Below are positions 23,212-35,983 of a stretch of 64,000 bases of DNA, piece by piece. Below the pieces are notes generated by a model. The model worked only from the letters and a program-made list of their open reading frames with translations, was not told the origin of the DNA and did not search any database. Location of the stretch: contig JAPTYO010000007.1 of the NCBI GenBank assembly GCA_036873135.1, forward strand, positions 5,314,763-5,378,762, given 5' to 3'. Both the position numbers and the translations under genes were made by a program. The DNA is from Clarkia xantiana subsp. parviflora. Lineage: Eukaryota; Streptophyta; Magnoliopsida; Myrtales; Onagraceae. Every line of letters begins with the position of its first letter. Position 1 is the stretch's first letter.

Positions 23212-24541
23212 ATGACGTCCCTACAAGTGGATATCGCCGCCTCATCAAATCCCTTCGACTGCATTCCGAGAGACCACAACCGCCGTGACGAGTGCCGTGA
23301 GAGCTGTGAGAGGACGCCTCAATTAAACAACAACCTTAAGGACTTAGTCAGGACACGTGTCCGCACCCGCACTCCCGACAACCTTAAGATCACGACTACC
23401 ACCAACGACAACATTGATTCTTGGATCAATAATCAAGACAAGGAAAGGAACAACGTTGACGATGTTCTTGATCAATTGGCGGCGACACCACAGAATGTAA
23501 GAATATATTTTAATATTACAATATATTCTAGTGATGTAGTTTGATGATATTAATAAGTATAAATTTATATCGTATCTCGATACACTACGTATTATATTAT
23601 ATCAATATATATCTTTATAATAAATATTCAATTTAACCGTTCGATTTGTTATTTGAACACCGCAGAGCAGCCAAGAAGAGGTGCCAATGGAGAGCATGTC
23701 TCCTCCGTCGATAACATCGTCTCCATCATCATCCCCACAAAAGCCCCCGAGTCGTGGGGCCGCGGCTTCTTCCCTTGTCCAAATATGGGAGGCACGGCTT
23801 GGACGCTCGACCGCTCCTTCAATGGCGAGCAATAATAGCGGCCTATGCGAGTCGCCACCGAGGTACAACGAAAATGCCTTATTCAACGACGAAATGTCAC
23901 CACATTCGGAAACCCTAGGAGAGCTGGAGACTCAAAGAACGAACATCGACGACCGCGCTCCGTTACAAGGTTCGGGGTCACCGTTTGGTGCTCCGCAGAC
24001 GATAGAGAATCCAAGGGTGGCCGATATTATTAGGAGATTCGTAACGGTTAGTAGTCGGAACGGCAATAAAACTTCGAGTAGAGTTAACGAAAAGGATGAG
24101 TTGCCGTCTTTGAAAGAACGGGACTCGAACTGCGACTATGAATGTAGTATTGCGTCGGGAACTAGTTACTCGGAGAAAAAATCTTGTCGATCGCTAGAGT
24201 CGAATCAGACGGAGCAAAGAGTGATCGTGCATTGTTCAACAAATGATTATTCGAAGGGACCTGACCGCCTGGTAGAACAAAGAAGATTGAACACCTCGCA
24301 ATGTCCGCGAATTCGAGGGCGGCAGGCACTTAAGGAATTGCTGTTGTTGATGGAGATGGACAGAAAGAAGGAGCTTGATAACTTAGGGGAGCGCAAGCCT
24401 GTATCAAGATTCACACATAAAGGTCGCATTCAGGTAATTAATAAATACACCCGTAACTACTCACCCATGGAAACCATCAAGTACATATATATATATAGTA
24501 GAAGAATTTATTATCAAATAGGGTTTAAGATATTTTTTAGC

Positions 24542-24590
<49 letters not shown>

Positions 24591-27500
24591 CTTTATTTTT
24601 TAAAGTGTATAGAACGAGTAATATGACCACCTGAACGTGGTAAACAAAAACACATAAATTGATACATGATGTTTGGCGGCTGTCAAACAAATTGCTAGCT
24701 GATATTTAGATAGTAGAACAAATTTTTAGCTATTTTCTTCATCTCGTGCTTAGCACATGATCCATTCCATTCAAATTAGACAGTAATCCTAATGAGTATA
24801 ACAATTTATACACATGTGAAACTTTTAAGTTAACAATTTTTTTAAGAAAAACTTCAACTAGTAATCTATTCCACTACAACATCAGCCAACAACTTGATAA
24901 TACCCTAAAACTTAAATAAATAACAACATATACAGTATCAAACTTACTGAATAGTAATGATATAATCATCTAAGCTAATCAAATCTAACATTATGTTTTG
25001 TTCTTGTCTTGATTTTAGTCTTTGCTGAAGCTCAAGATTCTACAGAGGGGATTAGCCCTTCAAAATCAATGGCGTCCTTATTTAGGGTCAGCCCTGCATT
25101 CTTCTCATGGCTCGACGAGGTAACTCATACTGCTTAATTAGTATTCGTTGAGCTAATCTCTACTCGATCGAAGAAAATTATTTTCAAAAACACAAGAGAA
25201 GTTACGAAAATCAAATGAATCAGGAAAAACACCGCCGCTGCAACGGACACAGCTAGTTCGAGCATTTGTCAAGTAACTAGTGACTCCAAGCCGAACAACT
25301 CCCATTGCAAAAAACGTATAGTGGAGGAGCAACTAGTTGAAAGCAAGAAGAATCCAATATCGGACCTGCAGACCCGAGTTGAAGACGATGTTTGTGAGGA
25401 GACTAGTGTAATAACTTGGAACGCAAGAAATCAAGATGCAGGGTCTTTCCCGTTACAAGACTCATCCTGTAGTGCCACAATCGATGTTAGGGTTTCAGCC
25501 AAAGATGTTGGAGCTGACGAGACAAGTGTTGCTTCAAATCCGACACATCAATTCGCCACAGTTGGATTTCCTGTCGAAGATGATCGTGTTCACGAAGAGC
25601 CGTCAGAAACGATGTTTCAAGATGCAAATGGTGGGGGTGGGGACTCGGTGGGTGTTCCGGAATCGGTGGATTCGTGTTATGGTTGGTATCAGGAGTGGAC
25701 AGAGCTAGAAGGTGATCATGAAGATTATCAGAATCAAGATGAAACCCTAGAAGGCGAGGACGAGGAAGACGGTTATGAATGGTTTCTCGGGGTGTCTCGG
25801 CCTCGGAGTTACTGGGAAAATCTAAGGCAGTCATGGTATAGACAAGTCCTTGAGACTGATTCCACCAATGCAGAAATAAGACAGCTCCTAGAAAGGTACG
25901 TACATGACCCTGTTCATTTTTAGGATTTGTGTCTAAAATAATATTAACTGAAATTTTAGTTGTTTTCGGAATATCAAGATTTGTGTAGACTGTGTAGAGC
26001 TTACTTTCGTTTATTTTTAATCACGTAGACACTCGAGTACTGTAATGGATGAGAAATCGACTGAAATTTCAGTCTGATAAAAAAATAAAATTGGCTGTTT
26101 ATTTGTTTATGCAGAAGGACGGTATCGAATTTTCTGAGCACGAGCGATTTCCAAGACCGAATGAACAATATGATGATGACCCATATAGAAGAACAAAATC
26201 ATCGATTGAATGAAGATGAAGATGATGACAGTGCCATGGGAAGTCTAGAGACAATGCGCAGGTTCCTCTCTTCATATTTACAACAACAAAGTCAATCTCG
26301 CCAGATTAACAGCAACCCCACCGGAGAAGAAGAAGAGGAGGCGCAAGAAATACAAGATCAAGAGGAGCAAACAGAAGTGGATGAGGAAGATGATGAAGAG
26401 ACGTTCATGAGGAGACAAGAAAGAATGGAACAAGTCATGTCTAATTGCCTGCAAGTCAGCAGCCAAGATCTTGAAAGTGATGCAGATGAGGAAGACGATG
26501 ATGAAGGTGACGTTATCGATGAAAACGACTACATAAGAGAAGATCGCGATGATGGAACCGTAGAAGGCGACAGTGATGGAAGCCCGACCGCTTGGCGCCA
26601 AAACGACACTCATATATCGTCACCTTCAACGATGATGAGATCATGGAGTTGTTGCTACATTGATAGTGAAATCCCGACCTTCATAAATCCACACAATGCT
26701 CTAAGCACTCGCGCGTATTACCATCAATCTCAATCCATCAATCGTCTTTCGATGGTGAGCTTCCGAAAACCCTAAACTCAGGTTCATTATAACACTTTCG
26801 TCTATATATCACCTTAAAGTTTTAAAACAGTTAGTCAAGCGGTCGATCAGAAATCTCACAGTCATAGAAGCTAAATAAATTATGATAAATATATGGTTGA
26901 TTGGTTTAAGTTATTAGATCTAATAAGAAAGTAGTTAATGAGAGACAACATTCTCATGACTACTACTCAAAACACTTAAACTGCAAATGCACACCAAGTT
27001 AGGGTTTTAAGTTACCAAGTTAGGGTTTTAAGTTATTATTTGAGCTAAGAAAGTAATTAATGAGACAACATTCTCAAAACTCTACTCAAAACACTTAAAC
27101 TGCAAATATGCACCAATTTAGGGTTAATTAGAGTTTAAGTTTATACCTAAGAAAGTAATTAATGAGACGCAGCATTCTCAAAACACTCAAACATTTAAAC
27201 TGCAAATACACACTCAAAACACGTGCAAATATGCACCAATTTATGGTACGTACCGCCCAGAAACCCTAATTATTAGTATTGTATCAAATATCCAGGAGAC
27301 GGAGATGATAAATGATTTAAGAGCACAAATTAAGGAAATCCACCAGGAGATGTCGGAGCTAAGAAGGTCGATAAGCAGCTGCGTGAACATGCAGGCTAAA
27401 TTGCAAGACTCCATCAAGCAAGAAATAAGCAGCGGTAATTACATTGTTAATTAACCATATACATTCTAATTAACAGAACCACATTCAAATAACTACCTAC

Positions 27501-27820
27501 GCTTTTCAGTTCGAGTTGAGCGAAACAAATCGGACGAAAGGGCACCAAGAAAAGGCTACTGCTGTATCTGCTACGATACCAAAGTGGACTCATTACTCTA
27601 TAGGTTGTTCTATAGACACAAATCGTCAAATCAAATCTTTAACTATTTCATCGTTCGTATGATCCAATTAACTCGCATTATAATCGTACGATTTGTCTGT
27701 AGATGTGGTCACATGTGTACGTGTTTCAAGTGCGCACAGGAGCTGCATATGGGGAGCGGCAAATGTCCGATTTGCCGAGCACCGATCCTTGACGTCGTGA
27801 AGGCATATACAGATTCGTAA
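23212..27820 (+). CDS. large RING-HC (C3HC4) protein, probable E3 ubiquitin ligase
   Basis: Eight exons join in frame: 23212-23496, 23666-24433, 25019-25119, 25224-25895, 26115-26754, 27296-27434, 27510-27603 and 27703-27820, giving 938 aa. The C-terminal RING finger starts near residue 886 (CCICYDT, then CGHMCTCFKC and CPICRAPI), with the C3HC4 spacing intact. The rest is low-complexity: Ser/Pro-rich N-terminus, a conserved helix around RQALKELLLLMEMDRKKEL and LLKLKILQRGLALQNQ, very acidic stretches in exons 4-5, and a coiled-coil-like segment in exon 6 (RAQIKEIHQEMSELRRSIS) before the RING. This layout matches plant proteins like Arabidopsis AT5G04460. The RING predicts E2 binding and ubiquitin transfer; targets are unknown. 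Intron 7 stays open in frame with exon 8, so intron retention would not itself bring an immediate stop. Confidence 0.9.
24546..24589. repeat. (TA)n microsatellite in RING gene intron 2
   Basis: About 44 bases of uninterrupted TA dinucleotides inside the 585-nt intron 2. Confidence 0.95.
26925..27250. repeat. imperfect tandem repeat in RING gene intron 5
   Basis: Three imperfect copies start at 26925, 27047 and 27149, each opening with AAGAAAGTARTTAATGAGA and containing ACTTAAACTGCAAAT. Spacing is 122 and then 102 bases. The first copy holds an additional small duplication of AAGTTAGGGTTTT. Confidence 0.85.
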
Positions 27821-28547
27821 GAGAGATCTTGCTTCAGAGGACCGCCTTCTTAATCCGATAACTACCTACATAAAAAGCTCGAAGTCGATAATCTCGATCG
27901 TGTGTTTATACATGTAATTAATTAACCAGCTCTCATCATATATATGTTGCTTGTTTCTTTCTTATTACCACGTCATGCATGAAAACTTTGCATGGTTTGT
28001 TGTATGTAATATATTTTGGGAAGAACAATATGGCACATAAGTTGGCGTTTGTGTAATTGTATATGTTATTTTCATGTAATTAATATATATAACTACTGAA
28101 TGCAGTTCCGGATATGGGACTTTAATGTCCTCCCCTATGATTTTACATTTTATTTTAACTAATTAATATAAAATGCATATATATATATATTATATATTAG
28201 GGGTATTAAGAAAAAAAAACTTATTCTTATTTTTGTATTTCTATAGTGGACTACAAAAAAAACACAACAATTCACACCAGAAATTTCCATGTTGAAGTTT
28301 TAGTACGTGTAAATATGGATTCTGAGTGTATAATATAAATATGATTTAGTAAGTATATACTTATATTACACTCAGAATCCATACAAATTTATTAAAAAAT
28401 ATGACTTTATTATTGTATTTAGATTGCACACTAAATTATTTCGGTGTATAATTTGGATGAATATTTTTTGAAACACTTATAGACTGCACGCATGCATATA
28501 CATATTAGTGTGTAATAATTTAGTGTCTAATCAGTTGAAATTTTAAT
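27821..28547. other. 3' UTR of RING gene and spacer with a small hairpin
   Basis: Probable 3' UTR to about 28,050. At 28314-28385 an inverted repeat built on TGGATTCTGAGTGTA with a short loop forms a 70-base hairpin, likely a MITE relic. No gene is seen. Confidence 0.5.
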
Positions 28548-29001
28548 GAGTGTCAATAAGTTGGGGCAGGTATCGCCGGCCCTGGAGCCGCTCACGCGGG
28601 TCGACATGGTGGACCCGTATTTATTTAATACATCTCGCGAGGATCGCTCACCCCACAAGAGACATAATCTATTATAAACAACCAAAACTCTATATTTATT
28701 ATATTTAAATTCTAACTCAAAATTTGAATCACAATTACAAATTTAACTTCAAATTCAAATACAAATCACCAAACTAACTCATTAGAGAATCTTGTTGTTT
28801 GAACTATATATTATATTACCAATATAATTATATATAATATGCATATTATATATATATATATATAATACACATGCGAGGCGGACAGGTCGACACCGCGATT
28901 CCAAACTCAGACCAGTCTCATATCCCACCGGGTGCGGATCGGCGGGACGGGGCCTGCGAATCGGCGAATATCTGTGAATATCTGTGATCCGTTGACACCT
29001 C
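28548..29001. mobile_element. decayed hAT-like element candidate
   Basis: GC-rich ends surround an AT-rich core with a (TA)n run. The left end GAGTGTCAAT and the right end GTTGACACCTC are roughly inverted, as in hAT elements ending in AGGTGTCAAC. No matching 8-bp duplication is visible, so boundaries are uncertain. No transposase. Confidence 0.4.
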
Positions 29002-29596
29002 TAAAAGTTATGATTCTGTGTGGAATTAGACCGGATTGGACTACATATATGGACCCATGTTGAGAATTAGAAATATACTAAACGATTGAACAATTAATTT
29101 GAAGAAAAGAAAAAACACATTACTCATATGTAAAACTCTATGATCACTAATTAAGAGTAGCCACTACCTCAGCCAGCCGCTCCATTCTCAAGTCTCTTAG
29201 ATTTCTTAAGTCTTATCTCCTCTCAACAGCAGCGCCGCGCCAGCCACAGACAGTGCCTGGCTCAATGCAAATCACAGTGTAGAACGGTGCTGATATATCA
29301 CCGTGTCCAGCAATTTTTGTTGAGAGACTTGGTCTGTTTAGCCCATTTTTTGTCCATTTGACTTGGTCTTAAAACTAATTATAAGCTATTTTTTTGGCCG
29401 ATAATTATAAGCTAATTTGATCAACACAAGTGTCATGTTATTCCTTATTTTTTTGCTCGCAATTACCTAATTATATAAGTCATTAATTACCACGAACTTG
29501 TATGTATATATCCCAAATGGTGTATATATATAACATCTACCGACCCTTAAAAAAATCGAAAAAGAGTAAAAAGAAGAGGAGAAATTTATAAATACA
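29002..29596 (+). promoter_or_regulatory. spacer and promoter of the cysteine-rich peptide gene
   Basis: No gene is seen in the first part. A TATA box (TATATATATAA) at 29523-29532 lies about 65-75 bases before the ATG at 29597, giving a short leader. Confidence 0.5.
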
Positions 29597-29794
29597 ATGA
29601 AGGGTTGTGATCAGTTGAAGAAATTAGTGTTGTTAATTGTTATTATCGTCGGAATGATTCACTGCGTAAGAAGCCAAGGATTAGGGCCCAACTGTGTGAG
29701 AGATTGCATTCTAGAATGTACCAGCCAGAATCCCTCGTCGCCCGTTCAGCATTGCAAACAAGCATGTGGTACTGTTTGTAATGTTGATGTGTAG
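29597..29794 (+). CDS. small secreted cysteine-rich peptide
   Basis: Single-exon gene for a 65-aa precursor. Residues 1-26 form a clear signal peptide with a hydrophobic core (LVLLIVIIVGMIHC) ending near VRSQG. The mature part of about 38 residues has six cysteines arranged as C-x3-C-x3-C-x11-C-x3-C-x3-C. This twin CxxxCxxxC pattern suggests a disulfide-bonded helical hairpin and resembles small plant thionin-like and Ole e 6-like secreted proteins, but I cannot assign a family by sequence alone. A TATA box lies about 65 bases upstream and the stop is followed by AT-rich DNA. Function (defence, signalling or pollen protein) is unknown. Confidence 0.75.
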   Translation: MKGCDQLKKLVLLIVIIVGMIHCVRSQGLGPNCVRDCILECTSQNPSSPVQHCKQACGTVCNVDV

Positions 29795-30762
29795 TATTTA
29801 TATATATATATATGATGATGTATCTTTAAATTGTCCTGTCAAATAAATTGAGGGGCAACTTAGCCTTCTCATGTGTACGTACCGTATCTGGAGATTCAAT
29901 TTGTCTCTCTAATTGTTTAAAATAAAAGTTTTAGTTTATTATTGTAACTTTAATTTTAGTGAATTGAACAACCAATATATTGTTTACCGAGTTGCATTTC
30001 TCTGATCATCAAATTTGACGCGCTCACTATCAAATTGCGAAAGCAGTAATTTTTCAAAAATAAATTCCGAACATATAATTCAAATATAATACTAATCAAC
30101 CCATTAAAACACCTTAACATAAAAAACACACAACACCGTGATTATTTCAATAAATCGAGAGTTTTGGTAATCAGCCTATATATTAATTTGGACAAAGTGA
30201 TTAGTGATGACTATTAATATAATACTTCTGAACTCTGTAATATGAAATTACGTATACATGGATGCATTTTCCGAGGGACCAAATAGGTGAGTAAAGTGGT
30301 ACTAAACAAAGCGTGGTTAGACAAAACGTCAGAAAATAGGTGAGTAAAGGAAACTAAAGTATGGAATTTATTAGGACGAAATAACACTCGTCGTCTGTCT
30401 TTAAGGTGGAAGATGTATGTTGTCAGCCCTACTTATAAATCTGCTTATTTAGCGATTTATGGGTGAGAAACGGTTAGCTGGTTTCATGAATGAAAGTGAT
30501 CTTACATCTCAAAAACAATTATGATAAAATGTAATATTACAATCTTATGTTGAAGAAACTGTTTTTTTTTTTTACTTTTTTTTTTTTTTTTTGCAATTTG
30601 TATTTTTACCCTTTTTGTTCTCTTCTCTTTTCCCATTTTGACTAATAGATCAATTAGTTTTCTTGCTTCATAAAATAACGTATTAATTGTGAATATTTTT
30701 TATTTTAAAGCATGAGCGTACTAAGTAGTTTTAATATATGCGGAAATAGCTTAATATGCTAG
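29795..30762. other. AT-rich spacer
   Basis: Probable 3' UTR of the peptide gene to about 29,900, then AT-rich DNA with T runs at 30,560-30,592. No gene is seen. Confidence 0.5.
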
Positions 30763-30919
30763 AAAGTGTGAAAAAAAAGTGTGAAAAAACCATAGAAAGT
30801 TAACAACTGCCACATGGCAATGCATTACATGATTCTCTTTCCAATTTATGTCAAATTGTTAACTGACATGTGGCAGTTGTTAACTTTCTATGGTTTTTTC
30901 ACTCTTTTTTTCACACTTT
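30763..30919. mobile_element. hairpin MITE upstream of the GALS gene
   Basis: Inverted repeat of 157 bp. The left arm from AAAGTGTGAAAAAA through CCATAGAAAGTTAACAACTG pairs with CAGTTGTTAACTTTCTATGG and a final TTTTTTTCACACTTT. Each arm is about 55 bp with a loop of about 45 bp. Non-coding; ends about 290 bases before the GALS start. Confidence 0.75.
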
Positions 30920-31207
30920 AAGGAATTACTCATACATATATATCTTTAAAAAGTGAATTAGACAAAAAAAAAAAAAAAGCAATATGAACTGTGAAGTGTG
31001 AAGGCGATTATTGAATTCTCAGAGGCACGTGGCAACCAGATAGAGCCTAGAGCTAGCCTCTCTGTTCCGGATCCATAATGTTTTTCTTCACGCGTTTAAT
31101 CTCAATATCATAATCATATCATTTTATTTTATTCTGTTATGGAAATGTAATAATCTTCTTATTTATTCTACTACGATCCATCATTCCACTCTCCCTTCTC
31201 TTCCGAC
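30920..31207 (+). promoter_or_regulatory. GALS gene promoter and leader region
   Basis: No gene. The CT-rich stretch just before the ATG is probably the 5' UTR; no TATA box can be fixed with confidence. Confidence 0.35.
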
Positions 31208-33647
31208 ATGTCTCTCTCCCTCTCCTTCCCGCCAATGGCCAAGGAAAGAGAGAAGCCAGAGAAAGACAAGACAACCAAGATGTTCGTCGGCGTTGTCTGG
31301 AACTGCGCGGCGGAGCTCAAGCTTCTCCTAACAGCTCTCTTGACTCTCTGCACAATCGCCACTCTCATCCAGTTCCTCCCGCCGCGCTTCTCCTTCTCAA
31401 CCTCCGACCTCCGCCTCTGCATCGCAGGGATATCTCCCTCCACTGCATCTCCACCGCTGCCGCCGCCGTCAGAGAAGCTTTTGGAATACGGCGTCGTTAA
31501 GCGAGCTTTCAACCCGTACGGGTCCGCCGCCTACAACTTCATCACCATGGGAGCTTACAGAGGCGGCCTTGACACCTTCGCCGTCGTTGGCCTCGCTTCC
31601 AAACCCCTCCACGTGTACGGAAAACCAAGCTACAAATGCCAGTGGGTCCCGCATGGCAACGCCACCGCCACCACCACCGCCGACGGCTACAAAATCCTAC
31701 CGGACTGGGGATACGGCCGTGTGTACACCGTCGTTGTCGTGAACTGCACCTTCCCGGAACTGGTAAACCTAAACAACTCCGGCGGGAAGCTACTCATCCA
31801 CGCCGCCGCCTCCGGCAGCGGCGACCGGAATCTTAACATCACCGACGTGATCGATGCCCTAGAAGAACAACCTGGAAGCCTAGTGGCAAATCTGTACAAC
31901 TCCGAGCCGAAATACGACTACCTCTACTGTGGGTCCTCCCTCTACGGCGAACTGAGCCCGCAGAGAGTCCGAGAGTGGTTAGCTTACCACGTGCGGCTCT
32001 TCGGGGAGAGGTCCCACTTCGTGATACACGACGCGGGTGGGGTCCACGCGGAGGTGCTGGAGGTGCTGCGGCCGTGGATGGAGCTAGGGTTTGTGACGCT
32101 GCAAGATATCAGAGAGCAGGAGAGGTTTGATGGGTATTACCATAACCAGTTCTTGGTGGTGAATGATTGTCTGCATAGGTATAAGTTTATGGCCAAATGG
32201 ATGTTCTTTTTCGACGTCGATGAGTATATCTATGTTGCTCCGGGGAAGAATCTCCGGTCGGTGATGGATTCCCTGTCGGATCATACGCAATTCACCTTCA
32301 CCCAAATGACCATGAGCAGCAAGCTCTGTTTGTTGGATGATTCAAACATGACGACAGACAGGTACGCGCGTTCTTAACTAACTTTTCTATTTCTTACACT
32401 TTACCCGTTTGCTTACTATACACGAGCTAAATGACTATAAAAGTTGGCTATAATAGTTCACACTAAACTAAACAACTCGGCCGATTTTAAATTTAGTGTT
32501 TCATCCCGTAATCAGAATCGAACTTTATTCGATCATGTCGAGCATTTATTCTTTACGAAATGATCAGGTGCACTGATAATTATTCTAAACTCTAACTACT
32601 ATGAAAAGAAAACTAAACTAACTCGATGTGTTTTTTATTTATTATTTCATATTACATTTTAGTTTCCCTCTATTACATTGGAGATATCCTAACATTGACC
32701 CCAATCAACAAGAACTTCCATATATTTACGTATTAATTAGTAACTTCCTAGCTACGTACATTTTGGAGGTTTATAACAAATCTTCTAGATAAAAATTTTG
32801 TAATAAATAATTTATCAAAGTTACACAAAATTGCAATACGTGTATTATATCTAATTTGTTGCTAAATGTAAATGAGATTACAAACTTTTACCAGCTAGTG
32901 TATTACGACGCGTGTTGTCCATAGTTTGATATTAATTGGATTTTCATCAATAACGATATTCAGTTAGCAAATTAAATTTTTTTTTACCACTATTCATTTA
33001 ACTAAATTATTTGGCCGATTCATTTAACTATTTACAAACAACAAAGAGAACGTTAAGAGTATCAAAATAATTAATAAATTAAATATGCAAATTTATATTC
33101 TGCTTTGATTTAATTTAATATAAATTAGACGGTGGTTAGGGAAGGGTCCAAACTCCTAATAAATTGGTGACGAACAAGATATTTACCAAAAATCCTATTT
33201 TATATTTATATATATAATATTATGTGGCTGTACTTGTTGTTTATCTGACCGACCTAACACATACTTTTGTTGTGTTGTGTTGTGAATGCGCTGTACAGCA
33301 AGTGGGGAATGGAGAAGTTGGTGTACAGAGACGTGAAGAAAGGGATACGAAGGGACCGGAAGTACGCGGTGCAGCCACGGTGGGTCTACGCCACCGGAGT
33401 CCACATGTCTCAGAACTTCATCGGAAAAACCACCCACAAGACCGACACCCTCATCCACTACTTCCACTATCACGGCACCATCGCTAACCGCAAAGAGCCC
33501 TGCCGTTCTTTCGTCAACGCCACGTGGCTCGCCGGCGACAATAATGTTCCTTACGTACTCGACACCACCATGCGCGACATTTCCGGTGACGTCAAGAGTT
33601 TTGAGCTCAAAATGATTGGTCCGACGTTGCAACATACGCGCCAATAA
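31208..33647 (+). CDS. GALS: beta-1,4-galactan synthase, GT92 family (GALS)
   Basis: Golgi glycosyltransferase that extends beta-1,4-galactan side chains of pectin (rhamnogalacturonan I) from UDP-galactose. Two exons, 31208-32361 and 33299-33647, join in frame to 500 aa, close to the family's usual length of about 490-500. A second in-frame ATG at 31235 (MAKEREK) better resembles the N-terminus of known GALS proteins and would give 491 aa. Type II layout: short basic tail, one membrane span at about residues 38-57 (LKLLLTALLTLCTIATLIQF), a luminal stem, then the GT92 (DUF23) domain with GGVHAEVLEVL, FDGYYHNQFLVVNDCLHRY and the metal-binding DVD at residues 336-338 in FFFDVDEYIYV. Exon 2 has GVHMSQNF and the IHYFHYHG motif. 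GC-rich coding DNA contrasts with its AT-rich intron of 937 nt. Which of GALS1-3 it matches cannot be settled here. Confidence 0.93.
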
Positions 33648-35317
33648 GTTTTGACTTTTGTGTGAGGAACAGCCACTAGCTAGCTAGGTTTATGATCTTT
33701 TTCGCCGGTGATTGATGATTGGTGTTTGTATAACGGTGTGTATATTATTATATATAGCATATGTACATAATAATAAACTATAATCGACAGAGAAAACTTG
33801 CGGTGGCGTCGATCAGTGGTGGGAATATGGGATTTCATTTGTATATGATATATGAATTATTAAAGAAGAAAAAAGAAGAAGAAAAAGAAAAAAGTGGAGC
33901 CAAAACTTATTTTCTAATAAACAACTGACGTACACACCAAGTCATCAAAGAGAATAATTTAATTGATTAGATTGGTTATAATTTTTTCATACAAAGAGAA
34001 TATATGTTTTTCTAAAGAATATTGTAATATTCTGTGTAAATTTACGGCCTAATGATTTGGTAGGAAATTTACTAATTTCCATAAGACCCGGCCCAATGGA
34101 TAATGATAAAACTTCATAAGGCTATAGCCCTTCAGAAGGCCCTGATCTAATTTGAGTGTATATTTAGTCCTTTGATCACTTCTATTTTCTTTTTTATTTT
34201 TTTCAATCACATTAAGGCTTTTATTATAGGTGGGAATGAATGAACTAATTTTTTTTTTTTTTTAAATAATTTTTACTTATATTTGGCTGGTGCAGTAACA
34301 TTTTGAATATGTTTGGAAAGAGTTGGTCACTGATACTGAAAAAATTAGATTAGAATCTCATTAATTAGCGTTTTGTATGATAATTCATCTTAAATTGATA
34401 TATTAAATAAATGTATAGATCTTGGCAAAATAAAAAAAGAATTTATAAATTTTTTATTATTTTAAGAATAATGTATGTAGTTATAATATATAAATCGTAT
34501 GTCATTTAAAATATTTTTTTAGCTCTACTTTAATGTTAAAATAATTGTTACTAAATCGGAGTTGGTGGAAGAAAAACCGCATCTTTAATTATGGTATTCA
34601 AAATTAGATAATATTTTATTAAATAAATATATAAACATTAAAATAATATTATATTATTTAATAAAGTTAATTTTTTTCTATTGCGTTTTAAAATTAATAA
34701 TTTATGATCGTAACTCATGACAAAATTATTTTAGAAACTCTATGACTAATTTTAAATGTTGAGAATTTTTTAGTTTGTTAGGTATCATTATTTAATTTAG
34801 TAAGCACAATTATATTTCTTTGAAATAGCTCCATGTGGGATTAGCATGACAGCATGTTGTGTGTTGATCATATTTGTGATATGTATGCCTTGGATTGCAT
34901 GCTTTATTATTGCTTTTAGAAGAAAAGGTGGGAGATACGCCTAAGCATATCCAATATTTATATGCATCGATTGTTTTAGTTTTAATTTGAAATTTAGCTC
35001 CTTACATTAAATTTAAAAGGAAACCCAATAACAATAAACATAACGATAAATAAATAAATCAACTTAGGTCAACGCTGCCACATTTAGTAAAAAAAAAAAA
35101 GGCCAGGAAAATCAGAAAATTTGTACCGGGCTTGATTTTATTATCTAGTCCAGTTTTTATAATGTTGGGCTGAGATTGTGCCTCTCACCGAAAATGGCTA
35201 ATATAGGCCCAAAAATCATTTCCCCTTTTCAGCCCACTTTCAATTCTTTAGGCCCCAGACTGTCGATTCTATTACCAATTTAACCTTCCATTGGAGCCCA
35301 AGTATTTCTTACTGACC
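33648..35317. other. 3' UTR of GALS gene and AT-rich spacer
   Basis: Probable 3' UTR to about 33,780. The rest is AT-rich with no recognisable gene or element. Confidence 0.5.
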
Positions 35318-35667
35318 CTTCGGCGACGTAATCGACTACGTCGTTGAAACCCTTGACGACGTAATTATTAGGTCGCTGGCGACGTAATCGATTTCGTCGT
35401 TGAAGACCCTTCGGTGACATAATTGATTGTCGCTGAAGGTCCTCAGCGACGTAATATTATTAGGTCGTTGAAGGCCCTTTTGGCAACGTAATTATTACGT
35501 CGCCGAAGAGTCTTCAGCGACATAATAATTACGTCGCCGAATAGTCTTTAGAAAATGACACATGACGGATAATATTCAGTTGGAAAAATGACCCCCAATT
35601 ACAATGTGTTTTCAACAGAGATTTTCCAACCGATTTTCTGTTGTTGATGCCCTGTTTTCTTGTAGTG
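35318..35667. mobile_element. CACTA transposon end fragment
   Basis: Ends with TTTTCTTGTAGTG at 35667, the inverted CACTACAAGAAAA terminus of plant CACTA (En/Spm) elements. It is preceded by about 230 bp of subterminal repeats in both orientations based on GACGTAATTATTACGTCG. No matching left terminus is found nearby, so this looks like a solo or truncated end. Confidence 0.7.
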
Positions 35668-35983
35668 GACTACTGTAAAATAGCGTAACATACTTTGAAT
35701 AACAACGAGGAAAACAATATAAATGTTCCTTAATTAAATTTTAGTTGTTTTCATTTTTGTAACTTTGATTTTTCAGTTGAGGCATTTAAACTTATCAACT
35801 TCATTTTATTATATAGTCTCATGTCGTTAATTTTAATGTTAATGTATTAATTAGTGTTAATAATAAGACGTGCGGCATAACCAACTGTCCCAGAAGTTCG
35901 AACTTACGTGTAAAGACATTCATGAATGAACTCTTATACTTCAATAATTAGGTGTTGATTAGACGAGGTGATGATGTGGAATA

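Noticed and set aside
31469..31899. Minus- and other-frame open stretches within GALS exon 1
   Set aside because: They are shadows of a GC-rich coding exon with a clearly recognised product.
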